Assembly (NCBI GenBank): GCA_019054805.1
Contig: JAHQIY010000005.1
Location: forward strand, 3,393,501-3,457,500
Source of the DNA: Brachionus manjavacas
Taxonomy: Eukaryota; Rotifera; Eurotatoria; Ploima; Brachionidae
DNA: 64,000 bases
Reading direction: 5' to 3'
The first letter of the stretch is position 1. Each line of letters begins with the position of its first letter. Made by a program: the position numbers and the translations under genes. This document shows, piece by piece, positions 51,001 to 60,682 of this stretch. The notes beneath the pieces were generated by a model. The model saw nothing but the letters and a program-made list of their open reading frames with translations, did no database searches and was not told where the DNA came from.

Positions 51001-54000
51001 GAGTAATAAAATTTTTTTGTTTAAGAATAATTTTTTTTAATTTAAAGTTTGAAGCGAGGACAAAAAACAAATAAAAAGAGGGTAATTAAAAAAAAAACAA
51101 CTAAATCTTTCACAGTTTTTTTAAAAATTATGTTATACAACGCATACATTTTTTTTAATTCATTAATGTGTTCTTAACTCTTTTTGAATATAAAGATCTA
51201 AAATTAATAATATTAGAATTTTTATTTAGAAGATGAAAATTAAAAAAATAACCAAAAAACTTTTAAGAATAAGTAATTAATTATATTCGATAGTTAAATT
51301 GTTATTAAACTCAAAATTCATTCTACATGAAAAAAAAAAAAATTTTTGAAATCATTTATTTAATATTTTTTAGTGTTCAAAACTTTTTTTGACTTAAATT
51401 TGGAAAAAAAATTAATTTTTTTATGCGTTTTACATGTATTTTAATCTCATATTTTAATCATGATGAGCAGCTTTCGACTAAAATTTTGCTCAACTCTGTT
51501 GTGTAATTGCCAACTTATTGCTAACTAATCTTTCTTTCCATCCAGAACCTTGTATCAATACTCATTGTCAAGAGACAGAGACTTCATGATTTCTCTTTCT
51601 ATCCTCAACCTTCTACTGCTTAAAAATTAAACTCTTTCATTTTCTATTTATTTAATTCATAGCGTTACCTAATACTTTATAAAAAATTGAGAAAAAATTC
51701 ATATAATTTAGTTCATAGATATTTTTTGTTAATTTTTCATTATGCATTGTAATTTGGCAAACTTTTTTTTTCATTTTTTTCTCGGAAAATTCTTTAAATG
51801 TCTTTTCACTTTTCTGTAATTTTTTTTTATTATTACTCTAAAAATTATTTAAAAAATTTGAATAAAGCTTGATTTTGATTTCTTATAATCTTCTAAATAA
51901 TTCCCCAGCTTTTTCTAATTTTTTTAGAATTAAGGCTAATTTTTATCGGAAATTTATTTTTATTTCTAAAATAAAATAAATGGATGATAATAACTCCTTA
52001 AGAAATATACTAGAATTTTACATTATTTCTAATAGTAGCTTATTTTTAACAATTTTACTTTATATTTTTTACTTATCTAAAAGAGCTACAGTTTAATTCA
52101 GTTTACAAATAACTAAATAAATATTCTTAAAAAAGTCTAAATATTATTTTGTCCATGGTTTAAGCGATACAAAAATGCATTTTGCAATTTTTATCAAAAA
52201 TTTTTTATTTTTTTAAATTTTATTAATAAAAATTATTCGTCATTGAGTTTTAAAAGAAATTTCTTAATTAATTAATTAAATAAATTTCTTTTAATAAATA
52301 ATATCCAAAATAGATAGAGAAAACTTAATTCATAATTTTTTTGATTTTTTGACAAAATTTATTGAAAATTGAAAAGAAACCAGAAAGAAGAGAATAATTT
52401 TTAAAATAGTTAAAAACATAATAATTTGATTCTTAAATAGATAAATGGTAAGAATCCGGAAATCCTATGTTCAAATTGATCTTTTTTGATTTTATTTAAA
52501 AAATCACGATTATTCTAAGAATTATTTTTTAATAATCTTGTTCATTTGTCCAATATCGTAAAATAGTTGCTTTAATATTAATTTTTCGAGTCACTTAAAA
52601 CTAAAAATGAAAATATATTTTGTAATCAAAAGCCTTATTAAATATTATTTGAGTTATGAGCTTTTTTAAATTTATTTGTTTAAATTGAGTAAATCTTCCC
52701 GCTTTTGGCCACCCAAGTATTTCTTTTGACAAAAAAAAGAGAAATAATACACTAAACAAATAAGCAGAAGAAATTTCGAAAATAGTAGGACCTTTTGTTT
52801 AGAGTTAATATTTACTTATTCAATTTTTTTAATTGAAAATTTTCACAGACCTCTTCCCTAAATTCTGTAACAAAATTGAAAAAAATAATTTCAGAATTTG
52901 ATGAAATACTAATGTTAAGTAAATCTATGCATGACTAAAATTTTTCTAAATTCAAAGAAAAAAAATTATCATTATATAATTTTTGGTCTAGTTGATTTTT
53001 TACCAGCATGGCTCATTTTCGCTATTTTATTATTATTTGAATTATTTTATTGTCTTTTATCTTAAAAGTATAGAGAAAAATGCGATCTGCTTATTATTTC
53101 TTAAATTAAAACAAATATTCTGTGATTAAAATTTTATCATTTTTCCAGTTAAAAATTTCAATTTGAAAGACATACATATCAATCCTAATAATCAGGAAAT
53201 TTTGCTTAAAAAATATAATATTTTATGACTAGAAACTCTATGGTAAATTTTATTTGGTTGAAAAACTTAAATTAAAATTTTAGATAAATTTTTGCCACTT
53301 AAGCTATTCTTTGAATTTCTCAAAGCTTTCGATTTGTATTATACTAGACACTTGAATTGATTACATTGAACTAATTATTCAAATCCTAATTCAGACTTTT
53401 CAAAGACGCATTTAATTTGAAATTAATTTGAATTTCTTTTTGTCAATTGACCTCAGAATTGATATAGCATTATTTTAATTGATAATAAAAGAATAAATTG
53501 ATGATCAATGCGACCTTTTACAATATAGAAATATTTTTGTTGGCTAAAATTTTCCAATTTAATTTAAAAAACAATAAAAAAAACTATACTTTATGTTTTT
53601 TTTTAATAAAATATTCGGTGGAGCATATCAGGTCATTTGTCAATAATTTAATCTAGAAATAACAGTCTTTCATATCATATTCAAATATTGAAAATATAGT
53701 AAACCTTATTAATAAATTCGTAGATTCTCAGGATGATAAATATTAAAAAAAACATAATAAAAAGTTTACTTTGTAGAATTCTAGTTCTTCTCTTAGTTTG
53801 TTTTCGTAGCAATTTTTTAGTTCTTCGTATTCCTTAATATCAAATTATTTAATTTCAATAGTAAAATAGAATTTATTAATAAAAAAAAGACTCACTTGAT
53901 TAAACTGATTCTGCATTTCATTCTGAAGCTCATAGAACAATGGATGAGTCATGGTCTCAATTTCTTCCTTCAGCTTGTTTAATTCATTAGTTAAATTTTG

Positions 54001-56384
54001 AATTGATCTATTTTTTGCATCTAATTCAATAATTAGCCCATTGACTCGGTCGTCTCTCATTTGGGTGACTACAATTCTAGGTTCCCTATAAACAGAGTCT
54101 GTGGTTGTGTCAATCAATGCTGATTCCATCTCTAAATTAGTCGTATTTGCTTTGCTAGAATTTAGTTCCAAGTGATCGTTTAATTGAATTTTAAGACGAG
54201 ATATTTCGTTAAGGTAGACGTCTTCTTTAGCTCTAAACAATTCGATTTGTTTATCTTTTTCGTTTATTTCGTCTCTAAGATAATCGAATTGATTGTTTAT
54301 ATCGAATGTGTGTTGAGACTCGAATTGAGTGTCTTCCTGTAAAGGTCTCATCTCTAAATCTTCGTTGTTTGCTTGGATCTAAAAATGTTTAATTTAAAGG
54401 TATGAATCCAAAAAAAATTTACCAAAATAAATACCATTTTTCTATAAGAGCTAACTTCATTTGTTAAATCTTTGATTCTAATTTCATAATCGGACATTAT
54501 TTTTTTGTTCAATTCAACTTCTTGCTTCACCTTAGCAACTTTTTTCTCATTTTCTTCATTCGACCATTTGACTGTGGCCCTATTCATTTTTTCCATGACA
54601 AATTTTATGCTCGAAATCTTCAAATTTATCTCGTCCTAGCAAAAAATGTTATTTACCTGCAAAAAACAATCAATCCTTTAGGGTTATCTTTACTTGATAT
54701 TTGGCCTTTAACAGATCAATTTTGCATTCAGCTATTCTATTAAGTCTTTCCTCTATTTGAGACAACAATTCAATATGTTCACTTTTGTTTAGACCATCTG
54801 TTTATTTTAGAGAGACACATCTTTTAAAAAATATTTTAAAAAAAATTCATTTTACTTTTGAAATGGTCGTAAATTTGCTTGCTGTATTCCAAATTTTCTA
54901 CCAGAGGCTTGTATTTGATTGACTCTTCCAAGCGGCCATTTACAATATCACAGTCATGCTTCAATGTTTCATGAATATAACCGTCTGTTGAGTGACTAGA
55001 AATGGAGTTGTAGGAAAGATCGTCCAGATCTTCTGTTGAAGACATTTTTGGATTTTTGTTCAACGTGCCTTCAAGTGAATTTTGATTACTTTTTCTGGCG
55101 TAGAAATCGCTCAAATCTCTGATCTAAAAATTTAAATACTTGATCAGATTTTTTTTAAAAATTAAAATTTTTTAAAAATATGCTTCTTTAGAGTACGTTT
55201 GAAGATTCAAAAAATTCCAAAAAACTTGCTTAACTTATTTTCAATAAAAATTTTCTCTTGAGAAACTTAAAACGCTTGCGAATTATTGGAAAAAAATATT
55301 TCAGTAAGTTTTGAAGTTTTCTGGTACTTTTCATAACTTATTCACTTCATTAAGCGATTTTATTATCTAATCAATTCCGAAAAAAAATCTAAATATGATT
55401 TAACTAAAATCTACAGTAAACTTCTGACAATAAAATTTTATTGAAAGCAAATATTTTTACGAATATTTTAAAAAAATTTTTTTTAAATTTATCTAAAATT
55501 TATCACTTAAGAATTTTCATTATTGCATTTAACTTGTATGCTTAATGATAATATCCATAAATATTTTTGGTAAGATAAGAAAATAATAAAACACGTTTAT
55601 AAAATTTTAATTTATTATCACCCGGGGCTTGAGCTTTTTTAGTTGATCCACTAATCGAAATTTTCAATGCTCAATTATCTCAGCCGCAATGCCATATATC
55701 TTAATCGATAGTAATTGAAAGGTTTAAATAGTCCTAAGTCTTTAATAGCCCGAATCTAAATTTCTCTTAAACTCAAAGATAGCAATAAAGACAAATACAA
55801 ACTGAAGGGTATTCATTTTACAAAAACAAAAATGACAAATTCGTGACTTGGAGCAAATTATAAACACAGATCAATTTTAAATTTTGACCACGCCGATAAT
55901 GTTGTTTATTTAAAGTTTGAAGAAGATCTATTTAAGACTTTTAGTTCAAAAGTCAGCTCTCAATATTTAAATAATTTAAAATAGAAAAAATCGATCCATG
56001 ATTCATCTAGTTTTACTTGAATTAAAATTTTTTTAAGTACTTTTGGAAAATGATTCAAATTTTGTCACTTGGGGCCTTGTATTGATTTTTATTGAAGAGT
56101 AAAGAATAAAAAAAATTAAGCTGTGAAAATTTTAAGAATAAAAAAGAAAAGCATTGCGTGAAATAAAATTTATTTTTTTTTTTTAATTTAAAACAAAATG
56201 AATTAAAAATTGTGTGCAATTGAGCCGTGTAGTGAAAAGAAATCGTAAAACTTAAAACAAAAATAAACAAATTAGATTTTAAGTTCTGGTTAAATATATT
56301 TAATGGTCTATTGTCCTTGGAATAGCGTAAAAGTGAGTTTCCCAAGCAAATAAAAAAAAATCTACTTACGAATTGGGCATACAT
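36051..56384 (-). CDS. Pericentrin/AKAP9/PLP-class coiled-coil protein with C-terminal PACT domain
   Basis: Centrosomal scaffold of about 2,222 residues; PACT domains target proteins to centrioles and bind calmodulin. Exons: 56384-56370, 55123-54856, 54797-54694, 54635-54435, 54378-53896, 53832-53770, 49713-49669, 49608-49486, 49430-49341, 46945-46683, 46626-46557, 44416-44265, 44213-43900, 43841-43404, 43333-43292, 43241-43009, 42956-42834, 41398-41213, 41157-40369, 40313-40188, 40075-39790, 39603-38572, 38513-38291, 38233-38123, 36982-36784, 36740-36051. All phases agree. Most of the protein is heptad-rich coiled coil (Glu/Lys/Leu/Asn), broken by acidic serine-rich linkers near the N-terminus and around exon 13. 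The last exon has KKLYIKYLRAESFRKSLVYQ and then SRFRTAAICIIAINR, the diagnostic PACT pattern. AATAAA (minus strand) lies at 36016-36011. Exon 1 (MYAQF, in-frame stop upstream) is the least certain, and small exons could be missed in introns 49714-53769 and 46946-49340. Confidence 0.88.
37515..37823. repeat. Near-perfect inverted repeat (arms about 80 bp) in an intron
   Basis: The left arm (37515-37599) and right arm (37739-37823) are near-identical inverses. The long shared core includes TACTTTTTGTGCTTTTTCAT and its continuation to GCCCTGTT. The roughly 140-base loop contains an unusually GC-rich patch near 37675-37715 (CCAGGACTCCGCCCAGGACC). Lying in intron 36983-38122 of the PACT gene, the transcript would fold into a long hairpin. 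It could be a MITE whose ends I cannot define. Confidence 0.75.
44417..46556. other. PACT-gene intron, no exon seen
   Basis: A 2.1-kb AT-rich intron. A short GC-richer patch near 44965-45000 (GGAGTGGCATTGGCAATCGC) stands out and may be a repeat fragment, but no second copy was found. Confidence 0.5.
50461..50544 (+). repeat. Direct repeat, copy 1
   Basis: Begins GATTTAGCAGTGGATTAAAA and matches 50819-50902 over about 84 bases with scattered differences; the period is 358 bases. Confidence 0.6.
50819..50902 (+). repeat. Direct repeat, copy 2
   Basis: Begins GATTTATCAGTGATTAAAAA and shares with copy 1 the blocks TTCAATTTAT, ATTTTTGCT and TGGCGT in the same order. No element ends are evident. 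Confidence 0.6.
51489..52124 (+). repeat. Diverged relative of the 23981-24260 repeat
   Basis: CAACTCTGTTGTGTAATTGC at the left and an AGAGCTACAGTT...TTTACAAATAACTAAATAAA segment at the right mirror the edges of the copy at 23981-24260 in order and orientation. The interior is longer and does not align by eye, so the relationship rests on the edges only. Confidence 0.3.
55124..56369. other. First intron of the PACT gene
   Basis: AT-rich with no exon recognised. The frame 56055-56423 is mostly intron read-through; only its first codons near 56370-56384 look like a real exon. Confidence 0.45.
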
Positions 56385-57344
56385 TTGTTGTTTGGATGTT
56401 TGTGTTGGGATTATTATTCTCAATTATGTAACTAATCGAAATAAGTTTTAATTAAAATATTTGGCTTTTTGTCAGCGAATTTTGGAATAATTTTCGCTCC
56501 CAAAACAAAAGCGCATTAATTTGGTTTATTCTGTCACGAAAATTTCTTAAAACATTGATTGATTCAAATAAGTAAATAAATCAATTCTATATTTATTTAG
56601 TATAACTTTAATTCAAAATCAGCTAAATACCTATGGAAGTATTATTTAAAACATAATTTTTTCACATATTATATAAATATTCCATTTTTAGTCTTAAATT
56701 TCTAAAAACAAAAAATTAATTTTTACTCAAATAATCTTGTCATAAAAAAAATTTCTATCAAGAGAATTGTTTTTGCTCGGACCATTTTAAGAAAACAATT
56801 TTTTTTATTTAAGTTATAATACAATAAATGTAGAATCTTGATTAAAAATTAAAAAAATTTTGAAAATATTTGCTTTTATTGAAAATTTTGTTAAATGATT
56901 GAATTAATTTGCTCAAATAATTTAAAAAATAATTATTAAAAAATTATCTTGATTAATCAGTACTATATAATTTGATTGGTATAAAAAAGCATAGTAATTT
57001 ACTTTTTTTCGCATAGTAATAAAATTGATGACAATTTCAAGTTTTAAATAAATCAAATTTTGCATTTAAAATTTTTCAAACATTGTTAAATTAGCTAATC
57101 TTTGAATTAAGACTTTTTTCTTTCAACATTCGGTAATCCACTGTTACCATGGAAATATTTTTGCCAAAAAATAATTTATAATTATTTAGTTTTCAAAAAG
57201 CTTTTCTAAATAACCATAGTAACACTCAACTTTTCTCTTCTACATAGATCAACCTATTTTATTATATTAATAGTTAATTATATTTTTGAATCAAGACCAA
57301 ATAACTTAAGTGTAATCAAAGTTATCTTCGATTTATCTGCAGCA
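56385..57344. promoter_or_regulatory. Divergent intergenic region between the PACT gene and DNALI1
   Basis: About 960 bases separate two start codons pointing away from each other, so both promoters should lie here. The DNA is very AT-rich. GTTACCATGG near 57140 and CCATAGTAACA near 57215 form a loose inverted pair resembling X-box-type (RFX) half sites, GTTNCC and YNATRGYAAC. The RFX reading is inference. Confidence 0.4.
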
Positions 57345-58289
57345 ATGAGTACCATTCCGCCGACTTCATCTTTGGTTAGATATGACAACCCCGTGTTGGT
57401 TACTCGTAACACGGACAAAAGAACTCCAAAAGTAATTTATCCAGCGATCTGAAAAATTTGAATCTTATTTCTTTTTGATTTAGGCCAAGGCACTAAAATC
57501 AAGTTCACCAACTCCAATGGACACATCCATGCCATTGAGTCCATCATCTAACAAAAAACTACAGCCTCTGGATTCAAAAAATTTGCAGCAAACAGACGAG
57601 ATTCTCAATTCCATTCTTCCACCGCGGTAAATTCCAATTTCAACAATCTTTTTTCTTAACCTTAATTAAACTGGTGTTCAAGTGAGTGGACTGAAGTAAA
57701 CCAACTTTGGGTGCAGCACGTGTCGAGTACCCCGGCGACCAGATTAGATGTCATAAATTTACAAGAGCAACTCGATATGAGATTGCAACAAAGACAAGCA
57801 AGAGAAACGGGTATATGCCCGGTGAGAAGGGAACTTTTCTCACAGTGCTTTGGTAAAATAAGTTTCAAAATCTAAATTAAACTTTTGATTTTACCAAAAA
57901 AAAATTAAGATGAATTGATCAGACAAGTTACAATAAGCTGTTCTGAACGTGGTCTTTTATTATTGAGAGTAAGAGATGAAATTCGGATGACCATAGCGGC
58001 TTATCAAACACTATATGAAAGCAGTGTTGCTTTTGGAATGAGAAAAGCGTTAATGGCCGAGCAAGGCAAAGCTGACATGGAGAAACGAGTAAACGAATTG
58101 GAGAGGGATAAAAGAGATCTTGAAAAGCAAGTCAATGAATGGAAAGCCAAATGTGAACAAATCGAAAAGAGGAATGCTGAACAAAGGGCTGCTGAGGAAA
58201 AGAAACATGCTGAGGATATCTCGTTCTATAAAAAAACAAATCAACAATTAAAGGCTCAGTTGGAAGGTATCATCGCTCCCAAGAAATAA
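57345..58289 (+). CDS. DNALI1: Axonemal dynein light intermediate polypeptide 1 (p28)
   Basis: Light chain of inner-arm dyneins in motile cilia and flagella, needed for assembly of p28-type single-headed dyneins. Exons 57345-57431, 57484-57626, 57683-57852 and 57910-58289 give 259 residues, the normal family length. The N-terminus has the family pattern LVRYDNPVLV, followed by a Ser/Pro-rich stretch. The conserved core contains EILNSILPPREWTEVNQLW, then GICPVRRELFSQCFDELIRQ and RGLLLLRVRDEIRMTIAAYQ. A coiled coil rich in Glu/Lys (residues about 170-250) ends the protein. AATAAA is at 58327-58332. It is head-to-head with the PACT-domain gene, and its presence shows the organism builds motile cilia. 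Confidence 0.96.
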
Positions 58290-58428
58290 GATTTTTTTTG
58301 AATCTTAGTTTAATTTTTCGAACTAAAATAAATTTTTTGTTAATAAATTTAAAATTAAAATAATTTTGCTTAGCAATTTATTTAACTTCAAGAAATCAAA
58401 TTAAAAATTAGGAATGATATTTTAAAAG

Positions 58429-58965
58429 ATGGGTCAGTGTGCCGGAAATATAAGCAGAAAAAATTTAAAAGCCGATTTGAAGTTTTCACAACTTCATCTT
58501 CCCAAAGCTGAATGTGGAGATTGTCCTAATGGTGAGACTCGTGAAGCCATCCAAAATGCAAGCAGAGCTAGCAGCCGATTCGAGCAAGCTTTAAAAGAAG
58601 GCGAAGATAATGACTTTAAACTAATAGACAATTGCGGGACTGTTCAAAAACCAGCAATTTTTTTTTCAAAACAGGAAAATTCACTTTACTCAAAACAAAA
58701 AGGTTTGATTGAACTTTTGAATTTGAGATCAAAGAATTCGATTAATGAATTTAAAAGAAAAAATAGAATTAGTGTAAAAAATTATTTTGGAGCTACTGGG
58801 CTGGAAACTAGTTCTAGATTTGCTGAAAAAGTATACTTAAAATTTAAACATGTCATGAAATCAAAGAAGTACAATCGAGTGGTCGTTGGAAGAGGTTATA
58901 TGGGCAAAAGAGCAAAATTTAATGTAAAAACTATCAATAGAAAAAGAAAAACAATAACCACATAA
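58429..58965 (+). CDS. Orphan protein with MGQC N-terminus (probable dual acylation)
   Basis: Intronless 178-residue frame starting MGQCAGNISRK. Gly2 with small or polar residues after it, plus Cys4, is the classic N-myristoylation and palmitoylation arrangement, predicting anchorage to the inner face of the plasma or ciliary membrane. The middle is acidic (ALKEGEDNDFKLIDNCG) and the last 60 residues are strongly basic (KSKKYNRVVVGRGYMGKRAK). No known domain is recognised and there is no transmembrane segment. It lies 139 bases after DNALI1 on the same strand and its stop is 7 bases from the stop of the opposing gene. Expression is supported only by the long clean frame and the plausible acylation signal. 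Confidence 0.6.
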   Translation: MGQCAGNISRKNLKADLKFSQLHLPKAECGDCPNGETREAIQNASRASSRFEQALKEGEDNDFKLIDNCGTVQKPAIFFSKQENSLYSKQKGLIELLNLRSKNSINEFKRKNRISVKNYFGATGLETSSRFAEKVYLKFKHVMKSKKYNRVVVGRGYMGKRAKFNVKTINRKRKTITT

Positions 58966-58972
58966 CTAAGAT

Positions 58973-59495
58973 TTATTTTACAAAATCTTTTATTGATTTC
59001 ATTAATTTAAGTTCAACTATTTTTCCGATATCTTCATCTGTCTTGTTGAATAACTCATTTTGATAAAGCTTTAGATTAAATAATAAATAATTAAAATAAA
59101 AGTTTTTAAAAAGAAAATTACAATTAATAAAGGATATTTTTTTTGCATGTATTCAATATAGTTTAACACGTTTCGTTTAATTTTTGGACAGTTTTTGAAC
59201 ATTTGTTCATTGTCAACTATTCGCACTGGGATTCTGAGCAAAAAAATTATTTTTTATTTTAAAATAGAGATTAAAATGTACTTGAGAGCGTCATGTGATT
59301 TTTTCTCATAATTTTTTAAAAATTTTCCGTTTTTGCCAAGAACAAATGAATAGTCTTTAGATTAAGTGATATAAGATTAGTTTAAACTTTTTATTATATT
59401 ACTTGTGCGAAGATGATCATCAAGTAAAGGATTTTTGTTAACATATTCGCCATAAAGTTTCAAAAATTTTTCATGGAAATTTCGTGTAGAAAACT
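58973..59495 (-). CDS. Unrecognised four-exon (or more) small protein, 5' end unresolved
   Basis: Exons 59495-59403, 59354-59282, 59233-59122 and 59068-58973 join in frame with GT/AG junctions to about 124 residues ending KSIKDFVK and TAA. The peptide begins FSTRNFHEKFLKLYGEYVNK, continues through YSFVLGKNGKFLKNYEKKSH and IPVRIVDNEQMFKNCPKIKR, and ends in a hydrophobic YPLLILYQN segment and an acidic/basic tail. Four consistent short introns argue strongly for a real gene even though I cannot name the family. FSTRNFHE resembles the region after a mitochondrial presequence cleavage site, but that is a guess. The first exon with the ATG lies upstream of 59496 and was not identified. The gene converges on the MGQC orphan. 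Confidence 0.65.
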
Positions 59496-59638
59496 CTAAA
59501 AAAAACAAATTAATTCAATTAATTCAATATTTTTAGGATTAAAATTTTTTTCTTCATTTTTATTATTGAGCGATTAAGTAAAGAACAAATATTTAATTTA
59601 ATTTTCAAGGAATTAACTTGATAATACTTTATAATGTG

Positions 59639-59871
59639 TTCAGACTTGTGCGTAAGTCACTAAGTCAAAGTCAAATCAATTGACTTGACTCAAGATATTT
59701 TTTTTTAAAGTTAAGTCATTTGAATTGACTTGATAGATGACTTGAATTTTTTTAAAATGCTTAAAAATTAAAAAATATTAAAGACATTCAGACTTGAGCG
59801 TCAAAAATTTAAGTCATTTTTAAGTCATTTTAAAGTCAAGTAAATTGACTTGACTTAAGATATTTTTTTTT
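59639..59871. repeat. Imperfect tandem repeat rich in AAGTCA/TGACTT
   Basis: Two related units, about 59639-59705 and 59787-59871 (offset about 148 bases), each run from CAGACTTG(A/T)GCGT to TTGACTTGACT(T/C)AAGATAT. Between and within them the hexamer AAGTCA or its inverse TGACTT occurs many times, including inverted pairs such as AAGTCAAGTAAATTGACTT that can form hairpins. Confidence 0.65.
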
Positions 59872-60682
59872 TAGTTATATCATAAAATTACACAATTTTT
59901 GGTAAAATTTGGTAAAAAAAATTAAAAAAAAAAAGAAAAAGAAATTAATTTAATAATATTTAAAGGTTTCAGATATTGTAGACTCAGAAAATCCCCAATT
60001 CTCTCTGAACTGGTAAAAAAAAGACTAATTTGGTGTCTAAGATACAAAAATTTTGATTTTTAAAATTATATTTTTGTGGATGAAAAAAATTGCCTTTCTT
60101 CGACAAACCAATTTTTTTCCAAAAAACTTTTTGGGTTTAATCGGGAAATGTTGAAAATTTTGGGTGGAATGTCTTTAAGAGTAGCAACAAAGTTTGCCAA
60201 AAAAAATAAGAATAATAATCTGATAATAATTTTCTATAGATATTTGAGAAAAATATGATTTAATCTGATTTTTTGTTGGCTTTTGGACTTAAAAACGAAC
60301 CAAAGACAAAAAAACGCTATTAGCTAGGCGTTAAATAGGTGTTTTTCGATCTACTGGTAGCAATTATTTAACTACTGATTTTTAAAAATTTATATTTTTA
60401 TTTAATAATTTTAATTTTCTAATTTTAAAACTCATTCTTAGTGATGCAATTTTCCCTAAATCTTTAAATTTAAATTTTATTTTTGCTTTTTTTTAAAATT
60501 AATTAATTAATCATTAGGTTTTACATAATTACGAGTAGTTTTTAAAATTATTTAAAAATGGCGAATAAGTTTCATTAAAAAAATTGTATTAATTTTTTTG
60601 GTAAAAATAAACATTTCTTGTCTAAATAACATAAAAGACTTGATCTAATAAAAATAAAATGAAATCTAAATTAAAAAAAAAA
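59872..60682. other. Intergenic AT-rich sequence
   Basis: No gene seen. The frame 60076-60258 lacks an ATG at its proposed start context and recognisable content. A patch near 60300-60350 (AACGCTATTAGCTAGGCGTT) forms an imperfect inverted repeat. The 3' end of the minus-strand 842-residue gene should be polyadenylated in this stretch. Confidence 0.5.

Larger units (their letters stand above)
49714..53769. other. Largest PACT-gene intron (4.1 kb) with duplicated and repeat-related segments
   Basis: No coding exon recognised. It contains a direct duplication (50461-50544 and 50819-50902) and a diverged relative of the repeat at 23981-24260 (edges near 51489 and 52124). A short GC-richer patch near 50925-50995 is unexplained. 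Confidence 0.5.

Noticed and set aside
60076-60258. 60-codon plus-strand frame
   Set aside because: No recognisable content, lies in AT-rich intergenic DNA, and has no supporting splice or polyadenylation context.
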